From NCBI GenBank assembly GCA_946482615.1, contig CAMLSF010000024.1, positions 1-31,663 of the forward strand: a stretch of DNA of 31,663 nucleotides, given 5' to 3'. The translations under genes were made by a program, and so were the position numbers. Numbering within the stretch: the first letter of the stretch is position 1; each line of letters starts with the position of its first letter. Shown piece by piece: positions 24,406-31,663 of this stretch. The stretch is from an uncultured Chromatiaceae bacterium. Lineage in GTDB: Bacteria > Pseudomonadota > Gammaproteobacteria > Enterobacterales > Alteromonadaceae. A model generated the notes under the pieces. That model was not told where the DNA came from. It saw nothing but the letters and a program-made list of their open reading frames with translations, and did not search any database.

Positions 24406-24429
24406 TGTTCCGGAAAAATTTCCAGAACA
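24406..24429. promoter_or_regulatory. 24-bp near-perfect palindrome, candidate operator
   Basis: Arms TGTTC-C-GGAAA and TTTCC-A-GAACA meet at a central AA; only the C/A pair and the centre break symmetry. It lies 83 nt from the regulator start and about 95 nt from the methyltransferase start, in a divergent promoter region. A TGGTATAGT extended -10-like element follows at about 24457-24465 on the + strand. The binding protein is unknown. Confidence 0.5.
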
Positions 24430-24500
24430 AAGCATCACAGCTTTTAAACTCCGGGGTGGTATAGTAGCGCTGGTTTTTTAGCTCTGGTGTGGTCTGTCTT

Positions 24501-25697
24501 ATGTCCCTGCTTTTGTCTGAACAGTTTTTACAGTTGGATCTGTTGTTAGCCAGGTATCAGCCATTCTGGCGCTTTAGTCCTTTTCATTGCACTGAATTGC
24601 CCTGGGCCGACACCGCATTAGGCCAGACCTTGCAGCAGCTTGGGGCTGAACAAACAGAGCAGATGGAGCAGGATGAAGCGCGTCGCCGCCATTATTTTTC
24701 TGCATTTTTTCCTGAGTTAAGTCAAAGCAGTGCTTTTGAGCCGGCAAGTGCCACCAACAGAATGCAACCTGAACTGCCTTTCTGGTTTAGTCGTGACATT
24801 AAAGGGCGCAAACTGGAGCAAATTCAGCATTTTGCTGCTCAGATGCAACAAAGTAAATTACCAGTGCTGGAATGGTGTGCCGGTAAAGGTCATTTGGGGC
24901 GCTGGATTAGTTTTAGTCAAAAGCGCCCAGTCAAAAGTCTGGAATGGCAAGCAACACTTTGTCAGGACGGTCAACAACAGGCTGAAAAACTTAAGCTGCC
25001 ACAGAATTTTATTCAGGCCGATGTGTTAGCAACACAGAGCGTCAATTACCTTCAGAGTGAGCAGCAGGCGGTTGCTTTACATGCCTGTGGGGATTTGCAT
25101 ATCCGCTTGTTACAGCTGGCAAGCCGTGTTGGTACAAAACAACTGGATATAGTGCCTTGTTGTTACCATTTAATAGCCACTGAGCAGTATCAGGCCTTAT
25201 CCGCACTGGCGCAGCACAGTAGTTTGGGGCAACTGAGCCGGGATGAACTGAAACTGGCGGTGCAGGCTCAGGTGACTGCCGGAGAACGGGTAGCCCGGTT
25301 ACGCCAGACTGAAGTGTTGTGGCGTCTGGCCTATCAGGAGTTGTATCAGGCGGTGCAAGGGATAAAAGACTACAGGCCTTTATCTTCTGTAGCTAAACAT
25401 TGGTTTAGCGGTGAGTTCAGCGCTTTTGCGCACTGGGCAGCTTCAGAGCACCAATGGCAAATTCCGGCTGATACAGACTGGGAGCATTATCTGCAGCTGG
25501 GGCAACAGCGGCAGTTGTTAGTGCAAAAAATGCAGCTGGTGCGGTCCTTATTCCGGCCTTTGCTGGAGCAGTGGCTGGTGCTGGACAGAGCCCTGTTTTT
25601 GCAACAACAAGGCTATCAGGTGCAGATCAAACCATTCTGCGATTACCAACTCACTCCCCGCAATCTGATGATTAGTGCCTGCAAAATTCAGCACTAA
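24501..25697 (+). CDS. SAM-dependent methyltransferase, METTL25/GSTCD-like (Methyltransf_32)
   Basis: A 398-residue soluble protein. The SAM-binding motif LEWCAGKGHLG is at 123-133, ALHACGDLH at 192-200 and the signature PCCYHL at 219-224. This combination is what I know from METTL25, METTL25B and GSTCD in eukaryotes and from their bacterial relatives (Pfam Methyltransf_32). The substrate is unknown, though an RNA or protein target is likely. The N-terminal 100 residues and the C-terminal third are Gln-rich and helical. I use the ATG at 24501; a GTG at 24489 would add four residues, and neither has a strong Shine-Dalgarno sequence. The stop overlaps that of the convergent channel gene by 4 nt. 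Confidence 0.8.
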   Translation: MSLLLSEQFLQLDLLLARYQPFWRFSPFHCTELPWADTALGQTLQQLGAEQTEQMEQDEARRRHYFSAFFPELSQSSAFEPASATNRMQPELPFWFSRDIKGRKLEQIQHFAAQMQQSKLPVLEWCAGKGHLGRWISFSQKRPVKSLEWQATLCQDGQQQAEKLKLPQNFIQADVLATQSVNYLQSEQQAVALHACGDLHIRLLQLASRVGTKQLDIVPCCYHLIATEQYQALSALAQHSSLGQLSRDELKLAVQAQVTAGERVARLRQTEVLWRLAYQELYQAVQGIKDYRPLSSVAKHWFSGEFSAFAHWAASEHQWQIPADTDWEHYLQLGQQRQLLVQKMQLVRSLFRPLLEQWLVLDRALFLQQQGYQVQIKPFCDYQLTPRNLMISACKIQH

Positions 25698-26896
25698 ACT
25701 TCCTGCCGGCCGCCCAGTCGCTGGAAAGTACTCAGGGTAAAAAGTGGTAAGGTCGCAAACAAAGTTTCGAAAATCTCAGCCTGAATTTGTTCGTAGTTGG
25801 CCCAGACTTTATCAGCGCTGAAACAATAAATCTCCAGCGGTAAACCTACTTCGTTCGACTCTAACTGTCGCACCATCAGCGTCATGCTCTGATTAATGTT
25901 TGGATTTTGCTGCAGCAGCCAGAGAGCGTAATGGCGAAACAGTTTCAGATTGGTCAGGTGTGGCTGTTGCAGCAAGTCTTGTGCTTGCGCTGTAGCAAAA
26001 AAGGGCTGCAATACGGTCTGCTGGGTTAATTGCTGTTTTTCCTGCTCGTCGAGAAAACCTATGCTGTGAATATCAATTTTGATGGCCCTTTTAATACGGC
26101 GGCCGCCGGACTGTTGCATGCCCCGCCAGTTTTTAAAGGAGTCAGAAATCAGCGCATAAGTAGGAATAGTGGTAATGGTATTGTCCCAGTTCTGCACTTT
26201 AACAGTCGTCAGCGCCACTTCAATCACAGCGCCATCTGCGCCGTATTTGGGCATCTCAATCCAGTCGCCGCGGTTTACCATGTTATTGGTTGCCAGCTGA
26301 ATACTGGCGACTAAACCTAAAATAGTGTCTTTAAACACCAGCAATAACACAGCAGTTAAAGCACCTAAGCCGCTGAGTAAATAGACAGGGGATTTGCCAA
26401 GCAGGGTACTGAGGATCAAGATACCAACCACGATAAAGTCGAGTAGTTTCAGTACCTGAGCCAGCCCGAGATAAGGCACATTGCTTTGACGGTCCACAGC
26501 ACTGTAAATAGCGGTGGCAAAATTAACTAAGGCAGCAAAAGCCAGACCGGCAAAACAGTACAGATAGATCCACAGGCCTAAATGTACTACGGACCTGAAA
26601 TCAGGCCAGTGTTGGAAAAATTGTTCAGCTGAGCTGATCAGCACCACAGCGGGCAATAAATGCGCCAGATGGCTGGCCAGTTGCAGCCGTTGTTTTTCTG
26701 TCTGATGTTGTAAGTCACCATCGACTTTATCCAGCAGATGGGCCACAGCGGGTAACAAATAACGCCGGGCCAGCGCAAAAAGCAGGCTTAATAGCAGCAT
26801 GGCCAACAGCAGCCTGACGACTAACATCAACAGATGTTCAGGCGCTAAGTTCAGGCCAAAAAAGCTGGCCGCTTGTTGCAAATACAGATCTAACAC
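25694..26896 (-). CDS. MscS-family mechanosensitive channel, YbdG-like
   Basis: A 400-residue inner-membrane protein with about five helices in the first 190 residues. These are followed by the MscS pore helix region (GLGALTAVLLLVFKDTILGL, about 175-194) and the beta domain (NRGDWIEM, then VALTTVKVQNWDNTITTIPT). The C-terminal domain carries TFQRLGGRQ near the end. It resembles E. coli YbdG, a low-level channel that responds to mild osmotic downshift. The GTG start at 26896 overlaps the end of the acyltransferase gene by 7 nt and has no strong Shine-Dalgarno sequence, so it probably depends on translational coupling. It is last in the three-gene minus-strand operon. Confidence 0.88.
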   Translation of the reverse strand: MLDLYLQQAASFFGLNLAPEHLLMLVVRLLLAMLLLSLLFALARRYLLPAVAHLLDKVDGDLQHQTEKQRLQLASHLAHLLPAVVLISSAEQFFQHWPDFRSVVHLGLWIYLYCFAGLAFAALVNFATAIYSAVDRQSNVPYLGLAQVLKLLDFIVVGILILSTLLGKSPVYLLSGLGALTAVLLLVFKDTILGLVASIQLATNNMVNRGDWIEMPKYGADGAVIEVALTTVKVQNWDNTITTIPTYALISDSFKNWRGMQQSGGRRIKRAIKIDIHSIGFLDEQEKQQLTQQTVLQPFFATAQAQDLLQQPHLTNLKLFRHYALWLLQQNPNINQSMTLMVRQLESNEVGLPLEIYCFSADKVWANYEQIQAEIFETLFATLPLFTLSTFQRLGGRQEV

Positions 26897-27813
26897 AAGG
26901 CGTTTTCCGCTCTGGCTGCTTCTGGCTGATGATAAGTGGTAATAGCCTGATCTTTTTTCAGCCAGCGCTGATTCAGCCAGTTCTGAAAGCTGATTCTGAA
27001 GTTTTCGTCGTTAAAATAATCACCAATAATCTGATGATCCACAGGCAGGATCTCCACCATCACCACCACACGTTTTAAGCGGCCACACAGCATATCCAAA
27101 GCGACATGACCCGGATTGTCAGGGTACAAAATGGTTACATCCAGCACTGAATGAAACTGCTGGCCCATGCTGGCTAAGGTAAAGGCTATACCACCCGCTT
27201 TGGGGGGTAATAAGTGCCGGAATGGACTGCGCTTTTGTTTATGTTTGTGTTCGGTAAAACGGGTGCCTTCCACAAAGTTAATAATGGTGGTTGGGGTATG
27301 TTTAAACTTTTCGCAGGAGATGCGGGTGGTTTCAATATCCTTACCTTTCAGTGCCGGATTTTTTGCAATTTGCGCCTGACTGTATCTTTTCATAAAAGGC
27401 ATATCCAAAGCCCAGGAGCCTGAACCAATAAAAGGCACCCATTTCAGTTCTTCTTTTAAAAAGAACTTAGGCTCAGGAATACGGTTCAGTGCAAACTGGC
27501 TTAATACCGGAATATCCAGCCAGCTTTTATGATTGGAAATCAGTAAATACCAGCTGTCTTTTTTCAGTTCAGCCACACCACTGACCTGCCATTCGACCTG
27601 GTTAAACAGCTCCATCAATAATTTGTTATAACGCGACCAGCCGCGATAACACCAGTGCGCCGGTTTGGACCAGAAGGCTCTGGCTGCAGCATTAGGCGAA
27701 ATTAATTTAGCCAGACCAATCAGCGTGACCAGTGTGCCCCACAACGCCAGATTGCAGCCAAACATTAAAAATGCCAAAGGGGCTTTTAGTACCACAGGTA
27801 ACCAATACAGCAT
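26890..27813 (-). CDS. PlsC-type acyltransferase, YihG-like (copy 1)
   Basis: A 307-residue membrane-associated acyltransferase of the 1-acylglycerol-3-phosphate acyltransferase superfamily. An N-terminal hydrophobic segment (about 10-37) anchors it. The catalytic HX4D motif is NHKSWLD (His95, Asp100) and the substrate motif is FVEGTRFT (180-187). E. coli YihG, the closest family I know, is an additional LPA acyltransferase that affects phospholipid acyl composition. The ATG overlaps the stop of the paralogue upstream by 1 nt (TGATG), so both are made together. Sequence similarity to that paralogue runs through the whole length. Confidence 0.9.
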   Translation of the reverse strand: MLYWLPVVLKAPLAFLMFGCNLALWGTLVTLIGLAKLISPNAAARAFWSKPAHWCYRGWSRYNKLLMELFNQVEWQVSGVAELKKDSWYLLISNHKSWLDIPVLSQFALNRIPEPKFFLKEELKWVPFIGSGSWALDMPFMKRYSQAQIAKNPALKGKDIETTRISCEKFKHTPTTIINFVEGTRFTEHKHKQKRSPFRHLLPPKAGGIAFTLASMGQQFHSVLDVTILYPDNPGHVALDMLCGRLKRVVVMVEILPVDHQIIGDYFNDENFRISFQNWLNQRWLKKDQAITTYHQPEAARAENALC

Positions 27814-28706
27814 CAGCTCCGCTCTCCTTGCTTCAGCTCTGTTAATACCAGATCTTTATCTAACCAGAGTTGATTCACCCAGGCCTGAAATCCTTGTTTA
27901 AACAGTGGGTCTTCATAATCGCCAATCAGTGTTGAGTCTATAGGCAATACCCTTACCCGCACTTTAATCTCCTGCACTTTGCCGGAAATGTAATCCCAGA
28001 AGGTTGGAATTTCTTTAGGGTAACAAATGGTCACATCCAGCAGCTTATGCAAATGTTCGCCCATCGCATTCAGTACAAAAGAAATACCACCGGCTTTAGG
28101 TTTAAGCAAATGAGTAAAAGGTGATTGTTGTTTGTCATGTTTGTGTTGAGTAAAACGGGTGCCTTCGAGAAAATTCATCACGGACACCGGCTTGTAGCGA
28201 AACTTTTCGCAGGCTTTGCGGGTGGTCGCTATATCTGTACCTTTAAGTTCAGGTTTGTCTGCCAGCTGTTTGGCTGTTAAACGCTGCATAAAAGGAAAAT
28301 CCAGGGCCCACCAGCACACACCAATCACTGGCACATAAATCAGTTCTTTTTTCAGGAAAAACTTTAAAAAAGGCGCTTTGTGGTTAAAGACTTTTTGCAG
28401 CACCAGAATATCAACCCAGGACTGATGGTTGGCGATCACCAGATACCAGTCTTTTACGCTTAAATTATCTATGCCTTTGATATCCCAGCGAATACGGGTA
28501 AAAATCCGGCTGGTCAGATTATTCAGTGTGATCCAGCTGGTGGCACAGAAATCCAGTAAATGGGTGATCCAGGTTTGCCAGATTTTGACCGGTGGCAACT
28601 TGACTATGGCCAGGATCAGAATAGGAGTGGCCCAAAATATCGTATTGACCACGTACAGCAGAAAAGAAAGCGAGCCACGTATTGGGGCTGGTAAAAAGTG
28701 CAACAT
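27813..28706 (-). CDS. PlsC-type acyltransferase, YihG-like (copy 2)
   Basis: A 297-residue paralogue of the gene downstream. The N-terminal hydrophobic segment spans about 10-36, the HX4D motif is NHQSWVD (His94, Asp99), and FLEGTRFT lies at 179-186. Stretches such as CEKF, FTxHKH and LLxPKAGGI are shared with the other copy, so the pair arose by tandem duplication. Both keep complete catalytic motifs, which suggests different acyl or acceptor preferences instead of decay. The ATG at 28706 has a GGTGG purine stretch upstream. It is first in the operon and follows the speA terminator. Confidence 0.9.
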   Translation of the reverse strand: MLHFLPAPIRGSLSFLLYVVNTIFWATPILILAIVKLPPVKIWQTWITHLLDFCATSWITLNNLTSRIFTRIRWDIKGIDNLSVKDWYLVIANHQSWVDILVLQKVFNHKAPFLKFFLKKELIYVPVIGVCWWALDFPFMQRLTAKQLADKPELKGTDIATTRKACEKFRYKPVSVMNFLEGTRFTQHKHDKQQSPFTHLLKPKAGGISFVLNAMGEHLHKLLDVTICYPKEIPTFWDYISGKVQEIKVRVRVLPIDSTLIGDYEDPLFKQGFQAWVNQLWLDKDLVLTELKQGERS

Positions 28707-28729
28707 AACACCACCATCTAAAAATTAGA

Positions 28730-28762
28730 GGGGCAGAGCACAATCGCAAGTGCTCTAACCCC
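28730..28762 (-). terminator. Intrinsic terminator of speA
   Basis: AGAGCAC/GTGCTCT (28735-28741 with 28750-28756), extended by GGGG/CCCC (28730-28733 with 28759-28762), has an 8-nt loop. On the minus strand it is followed by TCTAATTTTT. This is the clearest intrinsic terminator in the window; it separates speA from the acyltransferase operon. Confidence 0.85.
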
Positions 28763-28792
28763 TTCACTCATCTGATCAGTGGCAAGTTTACC

Positions 28793-30679
28793 TTAATCTT
28801 CGAAGTAGGTGTAACCATAAACCCCGGCTTTTAACTCATCTAAATAAGAGGTTTGCATTTCCGGGCTAAAGTCCATCTTGGCTAATTGCTTCTGATAAGA
28901 GGCAAGTAGCTTCTTGGCGTCAAACTGCACATAACGTAATACGTCTGCCACTGTGTCGCCTTTAATAGCGTTGGTCAGGCGATAACCACCTTCATCGTCC
29001 AGTTCAACATGCACTGAGTCAGTGTCACCAAACAGGTTATGTAAGTCACCCAGAATTTCCTGATAAGCGCCAACCATAAACATACCCAACAGGAACTGTG
29101 AGTCCTCTTTGTACGAAGGCAAGGGCAGACTGGATTCAATACCGTTGCCGTCAGCATAGCTTTTCAGCACGCCATCTGAGTCACAGGTAATGTCCTGAAT
29201 AATAGCGCGGTGTTCCAGCGACTCATTCATCCGCTCCAGTGGCATCACAGGGAATAACTGGTCAATACCCCAGGCGTCCGGCATAGACTGGAACAAAGAG
29301 AAGTTTACAAACAGTTTGTCGGCTAATTTCTCGTTTAACTCATCGTGAATATCACGGTGGGAGCGCGAGGATAAATCCAGCTTGTTTTTCACTTTGTTGA
29401 TAGTGGCAAAATAAATTTGCTCCAGCAAAGACCAGTCTTTTAACGTCAGCAGGCCATGCACATACTGAGCATGGGCATCAGTAAAATAATGCACTGCGTC
29501 GTGGTAAGCTTCGACTGCAGTACGGGGGGTGACGTTTTTATAGGAATCCCACAAGGCCCAAATCACGGCTGGTGAGTCTTCGCTGGGTTCCGGCATATTG
29601 ACTAAGCCCGGTGCACGTTCAACGTCAATCGCATCCGTAATTAACACTGCATGGTGTGCAGTCATAGCACGGCCAGATTCAGTGATAATGTTCGGGTGCG
29701 GTAAGTCGTATTCGTCACAGACTTCTTTTAAGCCGTACACTACGTTGCGGGCGTATTCCAGCATGGTGTAGTTCATGGAGCAGGCAGAACGTGAGTTCGA
29801 ACCTTCGTAGTCCACACCTAAACCACCACCTACGTCTACGGTTTGAATAGGCACACCTAAAGTGCGCAGTTCAGCGTAGTGACGGGCACATTCACGAATG
29901 GCGTTGTGAATGTCACGAATGTTCGCAATTTGCGAGCCGATATGGAAATGCACTAACTGCAATAAATCCAGTTTGCCGGCATCCCGCAGAATATCGATGG
30001 CTTGCAGCACCTGAGTGGCGGTTAAACCAAACTTGCCTTTTTCGCCGCCAGTGTTTTGCCATTTGCCTTTACCGACAGAATTCAGCTTGATACGTATGCC
30101 AATTAAAGGGGCCTGACCTAAACTGTCGATTTCACGGATTAAGGTTTTTAATTCAGTGATTTTTTCAACCACCACATACACCTGATGGCCCATCATCTGA
30201 CCAATGGTAGCCAGACGTAAAAACTCTGAGTCTTTATAGCCGTTACAGACGATACGCAGAGGTTTATCGGTAATACCTAAAATCGCCATCAGTTCAGGTT
30301 TGGAACCCGCTTCTAAACCTACTTTACCGCTGTCGTGACTGACCAGTTTTTTTACCACAGAAAATTGCTGGTTTACTTTAATAGGGTAAACCGCTGTGTA
30401 TTCACCCTGATAATCACGCTCTTGTTTGGCTTGAGCAAAAGAGTTGATTAAAGTGCCTACACGGTGCTGCAGAATATCGGTAAAACGCACCAACACAGGC
30501 AGGGTCAAGCCTTCCTCTTTAAAACGGGCAGTCAATTCCGGGAAATTAATACCGGGTTTTTTATGGTCCTGATCCGGATAGGCCACCAGGTCGCCATTTT
30601 TGTTTACATCAAAATAGCCTTCACTCCAGACTGCTACGTTATAAATAGATCGCGCTTTTTCGATACCCCAATCTGCCAT
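28793..30679 (-). CDS. speA: Biosynthetic arginine decarboxylase
   Basis: A 628-residue PLP enzyme converting arginine to agmatine, the first step of the agmatine route to putrescine. The PLP-binding lysine is Lys101 in AVYPIKVNQQ. HFHIGSQ and the glycine-rich VDVGGGLGVDYEGS stretch bind the cofactor phosphate, and ITCDSDGV near residue 505 carries the catalytic-site cysteine from the other subunit. It is slightly shorter than E. coli SpeA (658), which has a longer N-terminus. The ATG at 30679 has AAGGG about 8 nt upstream. It is divergent from speE across 126 bp; the enzyme turning agmatine into putrescine is not in the window. Confidence 0.97.
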   Translation of the reverse strand: MADWGIEKARSIYNVAVWSEGYFDVNKNGDLVAYPDQDHKKPGINFPELTARFKEEGLTLPVLVRFTDILQHRVGTLINSFAQAKQERDYQGEYTAVYPIKVNQQFSVVKKLVSHDSGKVGLEAGSKPELMAILGITDKPLRIVCNGYKDSEFLRLATIGQMMGHQVYVVVEKITELKTLIREIDSLGQAPLIGIRIKLNSVGKGKWQNTGGEKGKFGLTATQVLQAIDILRDAGKLDLLQLVHFHIGSQIANIRDIHNAIRECARHYAELRTLGVPIQTVDVGGGLGVDYEGSNSRSACSMNYTMLEYARNVVYGLKEVCDEYDLPHPNIITESGRAMTAHHAVLITDAIDVERAPGLVNMPEPSEDSPAVIWALWDSYKNVTPRTAVEAYHDAVHYFTDAHAQYVHGLLTLKDWSLLEQIYFATINKVKNKLDLSSRSHRDIHDELNEKLADKLFVNFSLFQSMPDAWGIDQLFPVMPLERMNESLEHRAIIQDITCDSDGVLKSYADGNGIESSLPLPSYKEDSQFLLGMFMVGAYQEILGDLHNLFGDTDSVHVELDDEGGYRLTNAIKGDTVADVLRYVQFDAKKLLASYQKQLAKMDFSPEMQTSYLDELKAGVYGYTYFED

Positions 30680-30805
30680 TGTCGTGCCCTTAAAAAAATG
30701 ATGCGCTATTTTAAAGCCAATGCTGTGAAAAAAACATGAAAAGTTTGTCTCATACTGCCCTGGCTGGCAAAATACTTAGCTTAGTTTGTTTAGCAGGAGA
30801 TAAGT
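30680..30805. promoter_or_regulatory. Divergent speA/speE promoter region
   Basis: An AT-rich 126-bp gap between two divergent start codons. On the minus strand a TAAAAT -10-like element lies near 30692-30699, upstream of speA. On the + strand a TTGTCT hexamer with ATACTT downstream could serve speE, but the spacing is not ideal. AGGAGAT provides a strong Shine-Dalgarno sequence for speE. Confidence 0.4.
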
Positions 30806-31663
30806 ATGACGGGCGACAATAAATGGTTCACCGAAATTTTTGCGGCCAGTGGCAGTGCTTTTGGTTTGGCGATCAGCAAAAAACTGGATGAGGTGCAGTC
30901 GCCTTTTCAACATATCGAGATGTTTGAGACCACCCATTTTGGCAATCTGATGGTAATAGACGGCGTTATTATGCTGAGCAGCCGTGACAATTTCCTTTAT
31001 CACGAAATGTTAAGCCACCCTGTGTTATTTACTCATCCTGCGCCAAAACAGGTGGTGATTATAGGGGGCGGTGACTGTGGTACTTTGCGTGAAGTGTTAA
31101 AGCACCCAGATATCGAACAAGTGACCCAAATTGATATCGACGAGCAAGTGACCCGCATGGCGGAAAAATACTTCCCAGAGCTGTGCGCTTCGAACAAGGA
31201 CCCACGCGCAACCTTAAAATTTGCCGACGGTATCGCCTATATGCGTGATGCAGCGCCAGAATCTTTGGATGTAGTGATTGTCGATTCCACAGACCCTATA
31301 GGTCCAGGTGAGGGTTTATTTAACCGCGCCTTCTACGAAAGCTGCTTAAAAGCGCTGCGCCCGGGCGGCATTTTAGTGCAACAAAGCGAGTCACCTCTTA
31401 TTCATATGCCTTTACTCAAAGCTATGCGTGATGCGATGTCGGACGCTGGTTTTGCTGATTTACAAAGCCTGCTCTTCCCTCAGATGGTCTATCCATCCGG
31501 CTGGTGGACTTGTACTTTAGCCCGTAAAGACAGCAAATTTGACGGCTTCCGTCTTGCAGCTGCCCAAAACCCTGCTTTTGAAACCCAGTATTACAACGCC
31601 GAAGTGCATCAGGCCGCTATGGCTTTGCCTAATTTCGTCAAAAAGGCTTTTGCAGAGTCATGA
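30806..31663 (+). CDS. speE: Spermidine synthase (polyamine aminopropyltransferase)
   Basis: A complete 285-residue enzyme that transfers the aminopropyl group of decarboxylated S-adenosylmethionine to putrescine, giving spermidine. Binding motif GGGDCGTLRE (87-96), acidic Asp110 for the ribose, and the catalytic stretch DSTDPIGPGEG with Asp160 and Asp163 are present. Length equals that of E. coli SpeE (288) within a few residues. The start is firm: AGGAG lies 8 nt before the ATG. The stop codon is the last three bases of the window, so a downstream partner such as speD would not be visible. Confidence 0.97.
   Translation: MTGDNKWFTEIFAASGSAFGLAISKKLDEVQSPFQHIEMFETTHFGNLMVIDGVIMLSSRDNFLYHEMLSHPVLFTHPAPKQVVIIGGGDCGTLREVLKHPDIEQVTQIDIDEQVTRMAEKYFPELCASNKDPRATLKFADGIAYMRDAAPESLDVVIVDSTDPIGPGEGLFNRAFYESCLKALRPGGILVQQSESPLIHMPLLKAMRDAMSDAGFADLQSLLFPQMVYPSGWWTCTLARKDSKFDGFRLAAAQNPAFETQYYNAEVHQAAMALPNFVKKAFAES

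Overview
The window is a 31.7 kb chromosomal stretch from a gammaproteobacterium. Protein content (IlvI/IlvH, SpeA next to SpeE, CnoX with the E. coli-type cysteine pair, two YihG-like acyltransferases, a YbdG-like channel), near-50% GC and dense gene packing suggest Rheinheimera or a close relative in the Alteromonadales/Chromatiales area. That placement is inferred from remembered family resemblance, not from a search. No rRNA, tRNA, CRISPR array, transposase, integrase or phage gene was seen.

Layout. 1-230: two copies of a 105-bp hairpin-containing repeat. 309-4805: a small unknown gene, an Nramp-superfamily transporter behind a terminator-like leader hairpin, a CPA2 cation/proton antiporter, and a TPR protein fused to a TylF-type methyltransferase. 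5081-12735: a compact chemosensory operon on the + strand, in the order short membrane receptor, CheY, STAS, CheA, CheW, CheR, CheB, REC-EAL. 12732-15458: cheD, a conventional receptor and a second single-domain response regulator on the - strand, facing the operon. 15569-17801: ilvIH on the - strand. 18192-20436: a divergent LysR/MFS pair of different base composition, probably acquired. 20772-23862: cnoX, a secreted trypsin-like protease and an FHA membrane protein. 23937-25697: a response regulator divergent from a METTL25-like methyltransferase, with a palindrome between them. 25694-28706: two tandem acyltransferases and an MscS-family channel, translationally coupled. 28793-31663: divergent speA and speE for polyamine synthesis.

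The most interesting part is the chemosensory operon. Its CheA carries, between the P2-like region and the dimerisation helices, a tandem 24-5-24-residue motif that follows the spacing of the c-di-GMP-binding MshEN domain, with changes at the arginine positions. The last gene of the same operon is a REC-EAL protein with an apparently intact phosphodiesterase site. The first gene is a receptor with no sensor domain that carries a CheZ-like D-x3-Q motif after its signalling tip; no cheZ gene is present in the window. Together these suggest a chemosensory pathway that both reads and lowers c-di-GMP, with a possible built-in phosphatase and a STAS side branch. This is a hypothesis from sequence only.
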